DNA of 64,000 nt from Bacillus cereus ATCC 14579 (GTDB lineage: Bacteria; Bacillota; Bacilli; Bacillales; Bacillaceae_G): positions 2,148,501 to 2,212,500 of the forward strand of contig NC_004722.1 in the NCBI RefSeq assembly GCF_000007825.1, read 5' to 3'. The number at the start of each line of letters is the position of its first letter. The stretch's first letter is position 1. The position numbers were made by a program, and so were the translations under genes. The notes below the pieces were generated by a model. The model was given only the letters and a program-made list of their open reading frames with translations. It made no database searches and was not told the DNA's origin. Shown in pieces: positions 17,032-26,746 of this stretch.

Positions 17032-18051
17032 TTAAAGGTTTACTTTATTTGCAAACGAAAAGGAATCTTTATGTTTAACAAATTTTTTATGATCTGGAAC
17101 GTTTTGAATTGCTACAATTTGCGAATCTCTTGCTTTCAGTGCATCTTGAATCCCGATGGTCATAAGCTTAATAAATAGAATCGTAATAAAGAATGAAGCG
17201 AGAGTATAAAAAATAATCCACCATGAAAGATTCATTTCATTACGATTTAATCCAATAAGACCTGCCCAATCATTAGATAGAGAAACAGGTTTGAGCACTC
17301 CGTCATAGAGTTCACGCATTTGTATGCCGCCAATTACAATGTTAAGCAACGCTAAATGGATAACGAGTATGAGTGTTTGGACGATATGTTCCATAAATAA
17401 TACAAATAAGCGGTCAAGTAATAAGACTCGTAAGTGTTTTTTTATAATATGAAAACGACTAGCCCCCAGTAATTGTGAACTTAAGATGTAATCTTGTTTC
17501 ATAAATTCATCAACCTCTGAGGATATGTATAAAGAAAGTGTAGGCAGAGCGACGAAAATAAGTACGAGTACTTGATAAAACGTAAATGAAATATTTGGAT
17601 CTACCCCATCAGCATTTGATGTGATTATAATATTAACGGGCGTGATGAGTATGAATGCGATAAATAGAGTTGGAATGTAATAAAAAACTTCTGAGCATGA
17701 CTGGAAAAATCTCTTGAGTTTTGGAGCAAATAAACTTAAGAGGATTCCTATACATGTTCCGCATAAAATTCGAAAGAAGCTAATTGCCATGGCTAATAAA
17801 ATAGTGAATTTTGCTCCTTCTACAATTTGTAAGAAAACAGACTCTCCAAAACGATCAGATCCAAAAGGTGGAATTAACGATGGCGGAAAGGGGGCCTTTC
17901 CAAGTAATTCGTTATTGTCATTGTAAAGTAACTGAGGAGGTTTTGGGATGTTATCTTTAAAGAACCAACTATAAATAAAACTAGCTGAAATAAGTATGAA
18001 TAGATAAGTAAAGCCGATTAAAAAGCGTTTTGATTTCCAAATAGATTTCAT
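17032..18051 (-). CDS. Opp/Dpp-type ABC transporter permease (OppC-like)
   Basis: This 339-residue protein has about six membrane helices. The domain order is one N-terminal helix, an extracytoplasmic loop with FGSDRFGESVFLQIVEGAKFT (cut here) as in OppC, then the BPD_transp_1 domain with the EAA-like loop LLGASRFHIIKKHLR. I start at ATG 18051 (AAAGGAG 8 bases upstream); it overlaps the previous stop as ATGA. Together with the next gene upstream it forms a permease pair with no ATPase or binding protein adjacent. Confidence 0.75.
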   Translation of the reverse strand: MKSIWKSKRFLIGFTYLFILISASFIYSWFFKDNIPKPPQLLYNDNNELLGKAPFPPSLIPPFGSDRFGESVFLQIVEGAKFTILLAMAISFFRILCGTCIGILLSLFAPKLKRFFQSCSEVFYYIPTLFIAFILITPVNIIITSNADGVDPNISFTFYQVLVLIFVALPTLSLYISSEVDEFMKQDYILSSQLLGASRFHIIKKHLRVLLLDRLFVLFMEHIVQTLILVIHLALLNIVIGGIQMRELYDGVLKPVSLSNDWAGLIGLNRNEMNLSWWIIFYTLASFFITILFIKLMTIGIQDALKARDSQIVAIQNVPDHKKFVKHKDSFSFANKVNL

Positions 18052-18950
18052 AATGATACTCCTTTCAATTGCTTTTTCCATCTATTCATCATGAATGAGA
18101 CTATTTGGAAAATAGCATAAAATGGTAAAATAATCATAACAAGTATGATAAATGCAGCTGGAGGTGAAACAAACGCCTTATTAAATAAAAATTGAATAAT
18201 GCCTTCCATATTAAAAACAAATTCTAAAATGAATAAATTAGAAAGTAAGAAAACAAAAATCGTTTTTAAATGGTGGAAGAAGTGGATAGATATATTTTTG
18301 AATAAATGAATGCATAGTATATAACTTGATGAAAGGCCTTTTCCATATGCAACCTCTACGTAATGTTTTCCTTGCTCTTCTTTTATGTATAACACCATCA
18401 TCCGAAACATTTGTAATGTAGGTAAGACAGCTAATGATAAAATAGGGAGTAAATAAGCTCGATTTTCATTAAAGGAAATAATAGTGACAGGAGATTCCCC
18501 AAATTTCTGAAGTACCCATATGAAAAATATTTGCAAACAGATCATCATCATCATATCAGGGACAGCTTCTAATATGAACACAATTCGGTTTATCCATTTT
18601 TTTATATAATCTTTTGCTAAAAAATAAAAAAATGCCATGCTAGATGATAAAAAGAGAGCAAGAAAAAAGGCTAAAAATAATATAGTAAATGAATATAGGT
18701 AAGGTTCTAAAACAGTTGGAAATAATGGTGTTTTTTTGAAATGGCCAAACTTCGGGTCTGATCCTATAATCACTAATGATTCAGGGGAAAAAACTTGTTT
18801 TAACATAGTAACGGTCTGATTAAAAAAATAAATTGGTTGAAAGGTAAATCCTTGTTGAGTGATAAATAAATAAGGTAAATTTAATAATAGTAAGAGTGAT
18901 AAAAGAATTGATGAAAGCTTAATTGTGAATTGAGATATTTTATTTAACAT
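18048..18950 (-). CDS. Opp/Dpp-type ABC transporter permease (OppB-like)
   Basis: This 300-residue protein has an N-terminal helix (about 10-30), then a transmembrane block and the cytoplasmic loop VEVAYGKGLSSSYILCIHLFKN, a divergent EAA motif. I chose ATG 18950 because GGAGGG lies 5 bases upstream; the longer frame to 18986 lacks a site. It is translationally coupled with the downstream OppC-like gene. The transported substrate is unknown. Confidence 0.7.
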   Translation of the reverse strand: MLNKISQFTIKLSSILLSLLLLLNLPYLFITQQGFTFQPIYFFNQTVTMLKQVFSPESLVIIGSDPKFGHFKKTPLFPTVLEPYLYSFTILFLAFFLALFLSSSMAFFYFLAKDYIKKWINRIVFILEAVPDMMMMICLQIFFIWVLQKFGESPVTIISFNENRAYLLPILSLAVLPTLQMFRMMVLYIKEEQGKHYVEVAYGKGLSSSYILCIHLFKNISIHFFHHLKTIFVFLLSNLFILEFVFNMEGIIQFLFNKAFVSPPAAFIILVMIILPFYAIFQIVSFMMNRWKKQLKGVSL

Positions 18951-18978
18951 TAAATCCCTCCGACATCTTTTTACAACA

Positions 18979-19167
18979 TTATACAATAAATTTCGTGTTA
19001 TTGTTTTTATTTTTCTGAAAAATAAAAATACTTTTCGGTTTTATAGTATGCAAGATATATTTACAAGATAAAAAAGTGATAGTAGGGGGCCACGCTCTAT
19101 GTTTATCAAGATAAAAGACTAGTGAACCTAAAACAATAAATATGAGTAAAATGCACAGAATTCTCAT
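18979..19167 (-). CDS. Possible small membrane protein upstream of the permease pair
   Basis: This 62-codon frame has one N-terminal membrane helix (ILCILLIFIVLGSLVFYLD) and a basic tail. It ends 29 bases before the permease start, so it could lead that operon. There is no clear ribosome site and no family that I recognise; it may be chance or a remnant. Confidence 0.3.
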   Translation of the reverse strand: MRILCILLIFIVLGSLVFYLDKHRAWPPTITFLSCKYILHTIKPKSIFIFQKNKNNNTKFIV

Positions 19168-19424
19168 TCTGCGGTTAGTTACTTTTCTTGGCTTGATGGT
19201 GATGTTACGTGACCGCTAAAAATGAATATTGCTTTTCAACTTTTTCTTCAAGCAAATAAGTAGAACGTATGGAGGATTATGTATGTGTTGTTAATGAGAG
19301 GAAAGAGTGTATTGCGTAACGAATATAACGTAATTTTACCGCATGGAAAAGCTAAATTTAGTATATAAGTGAAATGGAATGAGGGGATTTATTTTTGGTA
19401 TGAAAAAAATTTTCTTTTTATAAC
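19168..19424. other. Intergenic stretch with at most a 29-codon frame
   Basis: The only candidate is a short frame 19279-19368 beginning MYVLLMRGKSVL, with GGAGG 3 bases upstream. It is too short and too poorly spaced to call. Otherwise I see no gene here; the gnt promoter begins at 19425. Confidence 0.4.
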
Positions 19425-19474
19425 TTGATAAATGAAAAAATATTTTATATACTAATTCATGTAAACGGTTTACT
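19425..19474 (+). promoter_or_regulatory. Promoter and operator of the gluconate operon
   Basis: The -35 TTGATA (19425-19430), 17-base spacer and -10 TATACT (19448-19453) form a good sigma-A promoter. The near-palindrome TGTAAACGGTTTACT (19460-19474) sits at the expected start point. It resembles a catabolite-response element with one extra central base, or a LacI/GntR-type operator. Confidence 0.65.
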
Positions 19475-19510
19475 AAATCGTATTTTGCTAGTAATGAAGG
19501 GAAGATTCGC

Positions 19511-21049
19511 ATGGAAACAAGGGGGAGAGTAATCGGGATTGATATCGGTACCACAAGTACAAAAACGGTTGTGTTCACAGAAAAAGGAAAAGTCATTGCA
19601 TCACATGCAATCGATTACCCAATTATTCAACCGAATGTAGGATGGGCTGAGCAAGATCCTGATGTAATATGTGCCGCTGTATACAAAAGTGTAAGCGTTG
19701 CCATTGAAAAAGGTAATGTATTACCAGAAGATATTTCTTCAATCGGTATTAGTACAGCTATGCACGCATTAATTGCAGTAGATGAAAATGGTGCGCCATT
19801 AACGCGTTCTATCATTTGGGCAGATAATCGAAGTACGAAGCAATCAGAAAAATTATTACAACAAATGAATGGGCATGAAATTTATAGACGTACAGGTACA
19901 CCGATTCATCCGATGTCACCACTTTCTAAATTGTTATGGATGAAAGAAGAGGAACCAGAGTTATATACAAGTGCCTATAAATTCATTTCCATTAAAGAGT
20001 ATGTGATTTACCAATTATTTTCACGCTACGTAGTTGATTATTCGATTGCTTCTGCTACAGGGTTATTTAATTTAGAAACATTAAACTGGGATGAAGATGT
20101 TTTAACTATGTTACATATGTCATCAGAAAAATTATCAACCCCTGTACCAACTACATATATTTTATCAGGTATGAAGCCAGAGTTAGCACAGAAGATGGGG
20201 ATAAGTGCAGAAACACCAATTGTCATCGGAGCAAGTGATGGGGTTCTTGCAAATGTAGGAGTTGGTGCGATATCACCGGGTGCGGCTGCAATTACGATTG
20301 GAACGAGTGGTGCGGTTCGAACAATCTCATCAAATATAAATACAGATGAGAAAGGGAGAACGTTTTGTTACGCATTAACAGATGAGCACTGGGTAATCGG
20401 TGGTCCAACGAATAACGGCGGAATATTACTGAGATGGTTACGTGATGAATTTGGTAGTCCAGAGCAAGAAGTAGCAAGAAAGCTCGGCATTGATCCTTAT
20501 GATTTATTAATTAAATATGCAGAAAGCGTACCAGCTGGAGCGGATGGGCTATTGTTCTTACCTTTCTTATCTGGAGAACGCGCACCTTACTGGAATGCAA
20601 ATGCTCGTGGTACATTCTTTGGAATCAATCTTCAACATAAGCGAGAACATTTTATACGTGCAGTGATGGAAGGTGTTTGTATGAGTGTATATTCAGTAGC
20701 ACTCGCAATCAGGGATTGTACAGGGCCACTTACTGAAATACGAGTTTCAGGAGGGTTTGCAAAATCTGCATTTTGGAGACAAATGTTGTCCGATATGATG
20801 GGAAAAGAATTGCTTGTACCTGAAAGTCATGAAGCATCTGCGCTTGGGGCAGCGGCAGTTGCTTTATATGCTGTAGGAAAAATTGATTCTCTTGAAGAGG
20901 TAAAGGATTGGATTGATATTGTCCATCACCATGTACCGAATAAAGAAAATACGGCTATATATTTAGAAATGTTTTATATGTATGAACGACTTTACAATCG
21001 CTTGAAAGAAGAATTTGATTGTATAGCTGCTTTCCAACGTAAACAATAG
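19511..21049 (+). CDS. gntK: Gluconokinase
   Basis: It phosphorylates D-gluconate to 6-phosphogluconate. This 512-residue FGGY-family carbohydrate kinase has GIDIGTTSTKTVVF (phosphate loop), GWAEQDPD, the adenosine motif TIGTSGAVR and the C-terminal RVSGGFAKSAFWRQMLSDMMG. It is the first gene of gntK-gntP-gntZ. In B. subtilis the operon is led by gntR; no gntR is present here. GAAGGG lies upstream of the ATG. Confidence 0.93.
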   Translation: METRGRVIGIDIGTTSTKTVVFTEKGKVIASHAIDYPIIQPNVGWAEQDPDVICAAVYKSVSVAIEKGNVLPEDISSIGISTAMHALIAVDENGAPLTRSIIWADNRSTKQSEKLLQQMNGHEIYRRTGTPIHPMSPLSKLLWMKEEEPELYTSAYKFISIKEYVIYQLFSRYVVDYSIASATGLFNLETLNWDEDVLTMLHMSSEKLSTPVPTTYILSGMKPELAQKMGISAETPIVIGASDGVLANVGVGAISPGAAAITIGTSGAVRTISSNINTDEKGRTFCYALTDEHWVIGGPTNNGGILLRWLRDEFGSPEQEVARKLGIDPYDLLIKYAESVPAGADGLLFLPFLSGERAPYWNANARGTFFGINLQHKREHFIRAVMEGVCMSVYSVALAIRDCTGPLTEIRVSGGFAKSAFWRQMLSDMMGKELLVPESHEASALGAAAVALYAVGKIDSLEEVKDWIDIVHHHVPNKENTAIYLEMFYMYERLYNRLKEEFDCIAAFQRKQ

Positions 21050-21063
21050 GGGGATTGGGAGAA

Positions 21064-22413
21064 ATGGTAGTTGGGATCGTACTAGCGGCAGTTGTCATAC
21101 TACTTTTACTTATTACGGTAGTAAAATGGCATCCATTTGTCGCATTAATTTTAACAGCAATTGGTGTAGGATTAGCAATGGGAATGCCTTTAATTGGAAC
21201 TTCACCAAAAGATCCAGGGATTATTGATTCTATTAAACTAGGGCTTGGTAATACATTAGGGTTTTTAGCAATAGTTTTAGCACTAGGAACGATGCTTGGA
21301 AAAATGATGGCCGAATCTGGTGGTGCTGAACGTATCGCTAACACATTAATTAATCGTTTTGGGAAGAAACGAGTTCACTGGGCGATGATGTTCGTTGCAT
21401 TTTTAGTAGGGATTCCGGTATTTTTCCAAGTTGGATTTGTACTATTAATTCCGTTAGTATTTACAATTGCGTTAGAAACTGGGGTATCACTTATTACAAT
21501 TGGTATTCCGCTAGTAGCAGGACTGTCAGTCGTACACGGACTTGTTCCACCGCATCCAGCGGCAATGGCGGCAGTTGGTATTTTTAAAGCAGATGTGGGG
21601 AAGACAATTTTATATGCGTTAATTGTCGGACTTCCAACTGCAATTATTTCAGGTCCACTTTACGGGAAATGGATTGGTGCTCGTATACATAAGGAAGTAC
21701 CATTAGATATAGCGGAGCAATTTGTTGAAAAAGATAATAAAAAAGAGCTTCCTAGCTTTTGGAATACATTGTTTACAATTTTACTTCCAGTATTTCTTAT
21801 GCTTGGTGCATCAATAGCAGAAGTTGCATTAAATAAAACGAGTCAACTAGCACAAGTATTACACTTTATTGGAGATCCGATTGTGGCTTTATTAATTGCA
21901 ACCATTTACTCTTTCTTTAGTCTTGGATATGCAAAAGGTTTCTCAAAAGATAAAGTGTTACAATTTACAAATGATTGCCTTGGACCTATTGCAAACATAT
22001 TGTTAGTGATTGGTGCAGGCGGCGCATTTAATAAAGTATTATTAGATTCTGGAATTGGAACGACAATTGCAGATATGGCGAAAGAATCACATATTTCACC
22101 GATATTATTAGGGTGGGGAATTGCGGCACTAATCCGAATTGCAACTGGATCGGCAACTGTTTCTATGATGACAGCAGCTGGTATTGTTGCGCCGATTGCA
22201 GCAAGCACACCAGGTGTAAATGTTGAATTATTAGCACTTGCAACTGGTGCAGGGTCATTAATTTTATCACACGTGAATGATTCAGGATTTTGGATGATTA
22301 AAGAGTATTTCGGAATGACTGTGAAAGAAACATTATTAACATGGACTGCAATGGAGACTATATTATCTGTAGTAGCACTTGGGCTAATTTCGATATTAAA
22401 TATATTTGTATAG
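21064..22413 (+). CDS. gntP: Gluconate permease, GntP family
   Basis: This proton-coupled gluconate importer has 449 residues and about 12-14 hydrophobic helices. It contains family segments such as LGTMLGKMMAESGGAERIA and GLVPPHPAAMAAVG. The preferred start is ATG 21064, 10 bases after AGGGGG; a TTG at 21055 is only 1 base from that site. The gene begins 14 bases after the gntK stop, so the two are one transcript. Confidence 0.92.
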   Translation: MVVGIVLAAVVILLLLITVVKWHPFVALILTAIGVGLAMGMPLIGTSPKDPGIIDSIKLGLGNTLGFLAIVLALGTMLGKMMAESGGAERIANTLINRFGKKRVHWAMMFVAFLVGIPVFFQVGFVLLIPLVFTIALETGVSLITIGIPLVAGLSVVHGLVPPHPAAMAAVGIFKADVGKTILYALIVGLPTAIISGPLYGKWIGARIHKEVPLDIAEQFVEKDNKKELPSFWNTLFTILLPVFLMLGASIAEVALNKTSQLAQVLHFIGDPIVALLIATIYSFFSLGYAKGFSKDKVLQFTNDCLGPIANILLVIGAGGAFNKVLLDSGIGTTIADMAKESHISPILLGWGIAALIRIATGSATVSMMTAAGIVAPIAASTPGVNVELLALATGAGSLILSHVNDSGFWMIKEYFGMTVKETLLTWTAMETILSVVALGLISILNIFV

Positions 22414-22431
22414 AATAGGAGATTGATTAAT

Positions 22432-23328
22432 ATGAAACTAGGTTTAATTGGATTAGGAAAAATGGGATTTCCATTAGCTGAACACTTATATGAAGACAAG
22501 CATGAAGTAGTTGTATACGATGTAAATAAAGAGCTTGTTGAAAAGGCAGGAAAACTAGGAATTACTGCACGTCATACATTAAAAGAAATGATTGCTGAAC
22601 TAGAAGCTCCTCGTACAATTTGGGTAATGGTGCCTGCAGGAGAAGTTGTAGAGTCAGTACTAAAAGATGTATATCCATTATTAGATGAAGGTGATATCGT
22701 TATTGAAGGCGGAAATTCATTCTATAAAGATACGTTACGCCGTGCTGAAGAAGCAAAAAGCTTCGGATTACATTATGTAGATATCGGTACATCAGGCGGT
22801 GTAGAAGGAGCTAGATACGGTGCTTGCTTAATGGTTGGTGGAGAAAAAGAAATTTACGACCAATTAGAACCTTTATTTAAAGATTTAGCAGTAGAAAATG
22901 GCTATTCTTATGCTGGCCGTGTTGGTAGTGGTCATTTCTTGAAAATGGTTCATAACGGTATTGAGTACGGCATGATGCAAGCAATCGCTGAAGGATTTGA
23001 AGTACTAGATAAGAGTGACTTTGATTTCAATTATGAAGATGTTGCAAAAGTATGGGCTAACGGATCAGTTATCCGTGGTTGGTTAATGGACTTAACTGAA
23101 AAAGCATTTGCAGAAGATCCGAAACTAGATGGCATTAAAGGTGTAATGAACTCTTCAGGAGAAGGAAAATGGACTGTTGAAACTGCACTTGAACTTCAAG
23201 CTGCAGCACCAGTTATCGCTATGTCATTATTTATGCGCTATCGTTCTCAGGAAGATGATACATTCCATGGAAAAGTAGTTTCAGCATTACGTAATCAGTT
23301 CGGTGGACATGAAGTTGTGAAAAAATAA
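22432..23328 (+). CDS. gntZ: 6-phosphogluconate dehydrogenase, decarboxylating (short type)
   Basis: It converts 6-phosphogluconate to ribulose 5-phosphate plus CO2. The 298 residues match the short GntZ/YqeC class, not the 470-residue Gnd. The Rossmann motif is GLIGLGKMGFPLAEHL; IEGGNSFYKDT, DIGTSGGVEGARYG and the catalytic HNGIEYGMMQAIAEG follow. ATG 22432 has AGGAG 10 bases upstream. It completes the route from gluconate to the pentose pathway. Terminator 23337-23375. Confidence 0.92.
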   Translation: MKLGLIGLGKMGFPLAEHLYEDKHEVVVYDVNKELVEKAGKLGITARHTLKEMIAELEAPRTIWVMVPAGEVVESVLKDVYPLLDEGDIVIEGGNSFYKDTLRRAEEAKSFGLHYVDIGTSGGVEGARYGACLMVGGEKEIYDQLEPLFKDLAVENGYSYAGRVGSGHFLKMVHNGIEYGMMQAIAEGFEVLDKSDFDFNYEDVAKVWANGSVIRGWLMDLTEKAFAEDPKLDGIKGVMNSSGEGKWTVETALELQAAAPVIAMSLFMRYRSQEDDTFHGKVVSALRNQFGGHEVVKK

Positions 23329-23336
23329 GGATGTTT

Positions 23337-23375
23337 TTAAAAAGAAACTTGTGTATAAGCGCAAGTTTCTTTTTT
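23337..23375 (+). terminator. Terminator of the gluconate operon
   Basis: AAAAAGAAACTTG / CAAGTTTCTTTTT stem with a 10-base loop and T-run. Confidence 0.85.
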
Positions 23376-23396
23376 ATAGTTTAAGAAATTACTAAT

Positions 23397-24074
23397 TTAA
23401 AAATACCAATCAATCATCGTTTTTTTGTCACAAATGATAGCTTCGACGTTCATTGAATGAACAATATATTCTATATTTTCTTCTTTAGCTAATAATAAGG
23501 TTGTAAAGGAATCGTATATACTCATAAACGCATACTCATTATCTTCGCCAGTAATAATTAACTCATTATTGCTAATGTCCCAAATATCTAATGGAGTAGT
23601 ATTATTTACCTGTAATAATCCGTTTGTATCAAGAATTGGTTCAGAGAAATATAGATTTTTTGCACCTTTAGAACCGAGGAGTTTAAGTAATTTGTGTAAT
23701 AAAAATATAGACGTATAATCTTCTGTTGGATAATAAAGATCTTTTTTTAAGTTTGAATGTAGCTTTTCAGCTAAATCCTCTCTTTTATATTCTTCTGAAA
23801 GGGCACTAATGGAAGTCAACATGGCCATTGCTAGGTCTGCGTATGAATGTAATCCACTACAAGACATCATTTCCTTCCAAGAAACGGATTTCCCATTATA
23901 AATGATTTCTTCAGCGCTAGGATAGATGTGCTCATATGGTCTTTTTCTCACAGACTTTTCCCATTCTAAAGGCATTTGGATAAAAGGATATAGCAATATA
24001 GCTGCAGATTTAAAGTTTCTTGGTAGTTGTTCTAAAATTGGTGATTTGTCATCTAGCCAAATGTAATCCAACAA
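23397..24074 (-). CDS. Uncharacterised cytosolic protein, 225 residues (possibly DUF2711)
   Basis: This acidic soluble protein has no membrane segment or signal. It starts at TTG 24074 with GAGGAGG 7 bases upstream, a strong site. Recognisable segments are PYEHIYPSAEEI and GLHSYADLAMAMLTSISAL. I associate it from memory with a Bacillus family of unknown function (DUF2711), but this needs checking. It stands alone, convergent with gntZ. Confidence 0.7.
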   Translation of the reverse strand: MLDYIWLDDKSPILEQLPRNFKSAAILLYPFIQMPLEWEKSVRKRPYEHIYPSAEEIIYNGKSVSWKEMMSCSGLHSYADLAMAMLTSISALSEEYKREDLAEKLHSNLKKDLYYPTEDYTSIFLLHKLLKLLGSKGAKNLYFSEPILDTNGLLQVNNTTPLDIWDISNNELIITGEDNEYAFMSIYDSFTTLLLAKEENIEYIVHSMNVEAIICDKKTMIDWYF

Positions 24075-24299
24075 AATATAACCTCCTCTTAGACTTTGAA
24101 ATGTACGGATTCCCGTATTATGTTTTTTGTATTGATTGTATCAAATATAAAGCGAAGCATGAAATATGTCCCAACATAAAAGTAAGAATAAATAAAATGA
24201 AGTTTTCATAAATAGTAAAAGGGTGCTTATGTCATCAGTATAGCTAAGAAATGTTGTTACATATGAGAAGAGCGTGTTAATAAAATATGAGGTGGTTAA

Positions 24300-25520
24300 A
24301 TGGGAAATGAGCAAGTGAAGTCTGTAAAGGAAGAAAAAAAGTTATGTCTTTGTATGATCGTTAAAAATGAGTCTAGAATTATGGAAAGATGTTTAAATGC
24401 AACAAAATCAATTGTAGACTTTGTTTCTATTTGTGATACTGGATCGACGGATAATACGCCTGAAATTATTGAAAATTGGTGTAAGGAAAATGAGATACCT
24501 GGGACGGTTCATCATGAGCCGTTTAAAAACTTTGGTTATAACAGAAGCTTAGCTGTTTCGTTAGCGCAAAAAACATACCCAGAAGCAGATTATTTATTAA
24601 TATTAGATGCGGATATGATTTTAGAGGTTGATCCGAATTTCGATAAAACGAGCTTAACGGAAGATCATTATCTTACATTACAATATGATGTTCATATTAA
24701 ATATTGGCTTACACGTCTTTTAAAAGCTTCTTTACCATGGAAATCTGTCGGTGTTACTCATGAGTATTGGGATATAGATCGTTCAAAAGTTGGAGCGAAT
24801 TACAATACGAGGGTAGCTCGGTTAGAGACTCTTGTCGTGAATGATCCCGGAGATGGCGGGAGCAAAGCTGATAAATTTGAAAGAGATGAGAGGTTGTTGT
24901 TACAGGGAATAAACGACCCAGAAACAACGCCAGATTTGCATATAAGATATTTATTTTATTTAGCTCAGACTTATTTTCATTTAAGTCAATTTGAGAATTC
25001 AATTAAATGGTATAAAAAACGTGTGGAAGCAGGAGGATGGGTTGAAGAGGTATTCTATTCGTTATTGCGAATAGGATTTTGTTATGAGCAGTTAGCAAAT
25101 CGTTCAGCAAATAAACAAAATGAAGTGACAGATGCTGATGAAAAAGAAACTGTTAAAGGGCAAGAAGAGCAATATTTAGCGTTAGCTGTTTTTTATTTTC
25201 AAAAAGCTTGGGAATATAGACCAACCCGGGCTGAACCATTATACCAACTTGCAAGGTTGTATCGATTACGATCTCAAAACAATATTGCTTTGATGTATGC
25301 TCTGCAAGGGAAGGAAATTCCTTTTCCAAAGGATGATCTACTATTTGTAGATTATCATGTGTATGATTACTTATTTGACTATGAAATTTCTATTAGTGCT
25401 TTCTATATACCTCATAAAAAACATTTAGGGGCGGTGTCGCAAAAGTATTTGGAATCGATAAAAGAAAAGATTCCATTTCATATAGCAAATATAGTAGAGA
25501 ATAATGCGAAATTTTATTAA
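24300..25520 (+). CDS. Family 2 glycosyltransferase with C-terminal TPR-like region
   Basis: The protein has 406 residues. The GT-A domain (about 14-190) has LCMIVKNESRIMERCL, DTGSTDNTPEII and the metal-binding DAD of LLILDADMIL. The C-terminal half is helical and TPR-like (LFYLAQTYFHLSQFENSIKWYKKR). This arrangement is known from SunS-like and spore-surface glycosyltransferases. It is followed 34 bases later by a CgeB-like glycosyltransferase, with which it probably acts. GAGGTGG precedes the ATG. Confidence 0.8.
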   Translation: MGNEQVKSVKEEKKLCLCMIVKNESRIMERCLNATKSIVDFVSICDTGSTDNTPEIIENWCKENEIPGTVHHEPFKNFGYNRSLAVSLAQKTYPEADYLLILDADMILEVDPNFDKTSLTEDHYLTLQYDVHIKYWLTRLLKASLPWKSVGVTHEYWDIDRSKVGANYNTRVARLETLVVNDPGDGGSKADKFERDERLLLQGINDPETTPDLHIRYLFYLAQTYFHLSQFENSIKWYKKRVEAGGWVEEVFYSLLRIGFCYEQLANRSANKQNEVTDADEKETVKGQEEQYLALAVFYFQKAWEYRPTRAEPLYQLARLYRLRSQNNIALMYALQGKEIPFPKDDLLFVDYHVYDYLFDYEISISAFYIPHKKHLGAVSQKYLESIKEKIPFHIANIVENNAKFY

Positions 25521-25554
25521 ATACATTTTCGATTAAAGGAGTAGTGGAGTAATC

Positions 25555-26709
25555 ATGGAATTAATACGATGGGCGATTGAACTAGGAGAATCGGTGCATG
25601 GAAATACGTATGAAGAATTGATGCCACTACTAGACTATTATTATGATCGTGATCATTTAAAAGCGTATTGTATCGCAAATCTTCTTTTAAACATGGATGT
25701 ATTAGATGAGGACCGGGAAAGAATCGAATTAAGAAGATGCATCGCTGCTTATTATGCTGGATTATATAAAGTAGCAAGAAAACATGCAAATGAGTTGGTA
25801 CTTAAACATCCGGATGTAGATCTATATAAAAATAATTTAAGATTAATGGAAGTTTATTTGAATAAAGAATATGATTATTGTCTTTTTATATGCCCAAAGA
25901 CATACGGTAGTTTCATAGATATTGCGCGAGCTTTAAAGTGGAGGTTGGAGCAGGAGGGAAATACAGTAATTATATCAGAAACAATACTGGAAAATGTAAA
26001 GAATACAGTTGTTTTTGGAGCACATACATATGCATATAACCCGAACCTTCTTCCGAAAGATGCAATTGTTTATAATTTAGAACAGCTATACGAAGGAAGT
26101 CCATATGCGCACCCCCTTTATTTAATATTATTAAAAGATAGAGTGATTTGGGATTATAGTAAACAAAATATAGAATGGCTTAAACAAAAAGGGGTAGGAA
26201 AAGAAATAAAACATGTAGAAATGAACTATGCTCCAACTTTGGAAATAAAAAAAGATGCGTTTGAAGATGAAATTATTGAAGATATTGATATTCTGTTTAT
26301 AGGTGCTCTTAATCCGAGGCGACAAGCTATTTTTGATCATCTAAAAGCGATTGCCCCGAATTTAAATATAGTTTTTAAAAATAATGCGTGGGGAATTGTT
26401 AGAAATGAATTGATTGCTAGAGCTAAAATTATATTAAATATTCATTTTTATTTATCAGGAATTCTTGAAACACCTCGCGTGTCTTATGCAGTCGCAAATA
26501 AGAAATTTATTATTTCCGAAAATAGTAATCCAGAAGATGAGGTAGAGTGGCCAGGAATTGTGTTTACTCCGTACGAAAAAATAATTGAAAACGTAATGAA
26601 ATATATAGAATTACCAGAAGAACGGAAAAGATTAGCGGAAAAAGCATATAATCATTTTGAAGCAAATGAAAGTTTAGGTACATTGAGCATGAGAGATGAA
26701 ACAAAGTAA
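25555..26709 (+). CDS. CgeB-like glycosyltransferase
   Basis: The protein has 384 residues. Residues 1-105 are helical repeats (TPR-like). After that comes a GT-B type domain of the Glyco_trans_1_2/CgeB kind, with VEMNYAPTLE, DIDILFIGALNPRRQAIFDHL (cut) and LETPRVSYAVANKKFIISE. B. subtilis CgeB is a spore-crust maturation enzyme, so a spore-surface role is plausible but inferred. It forms an operon with the preceding family 2 glycosyltransferase. Terminator 26718-26746. Confidence 0.7.
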   Translation: MELIRWAIELGESVHGNTYEELMPLLDYYYDRDHLKAYCIANLLLNMDVLDEDRERIELRRCIAAYYAGLYKVARKHANELVLKHPDVDLYKNNLRLMEVYLNKEYDYCLFICPKTYGSFIDIARALKWRLEQEGNTVIISETILENVKNTVVFGAHTYAYNPNLLPKDAIVYNLEQLYEGSPYAHPLYLILLKDRVIWDYSKQNIEWLKQKGVGKEIKHVEMNYAPTLEIKKDAFEDEIIEDIDILFIGALNPRRQAIFDHLKAIAPNLNIVFKNNAWGIVRNELIARAKIILNIHFYLSGILETPRVSYAVANKKFIISENSNPEDEVEWPGIVFTPYEKIIENVMKYIELPEERKRLAEKAYNHFEANESLGTLSMRDETK

Positions 26710-26717
26710 TTGTACAA

Positions 26718-26746
26718 AACTCATACGAAAGTATGAGTTCTTTTTT
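26718..26746 (+). terminator. Terminator of the glycosyltransferase pair
   Basis: AACTCATAC-GAAA-GTATGAGTT stem-loop, then C and T6. Confidence 0.85.

Noticed and set aside
24020..24211. A 63-codon plus-strand frame opposite the start of the 225-residue protein
   Set aside because: No ribosome site; the first part is antisense to a gene with a strong ribosome site.
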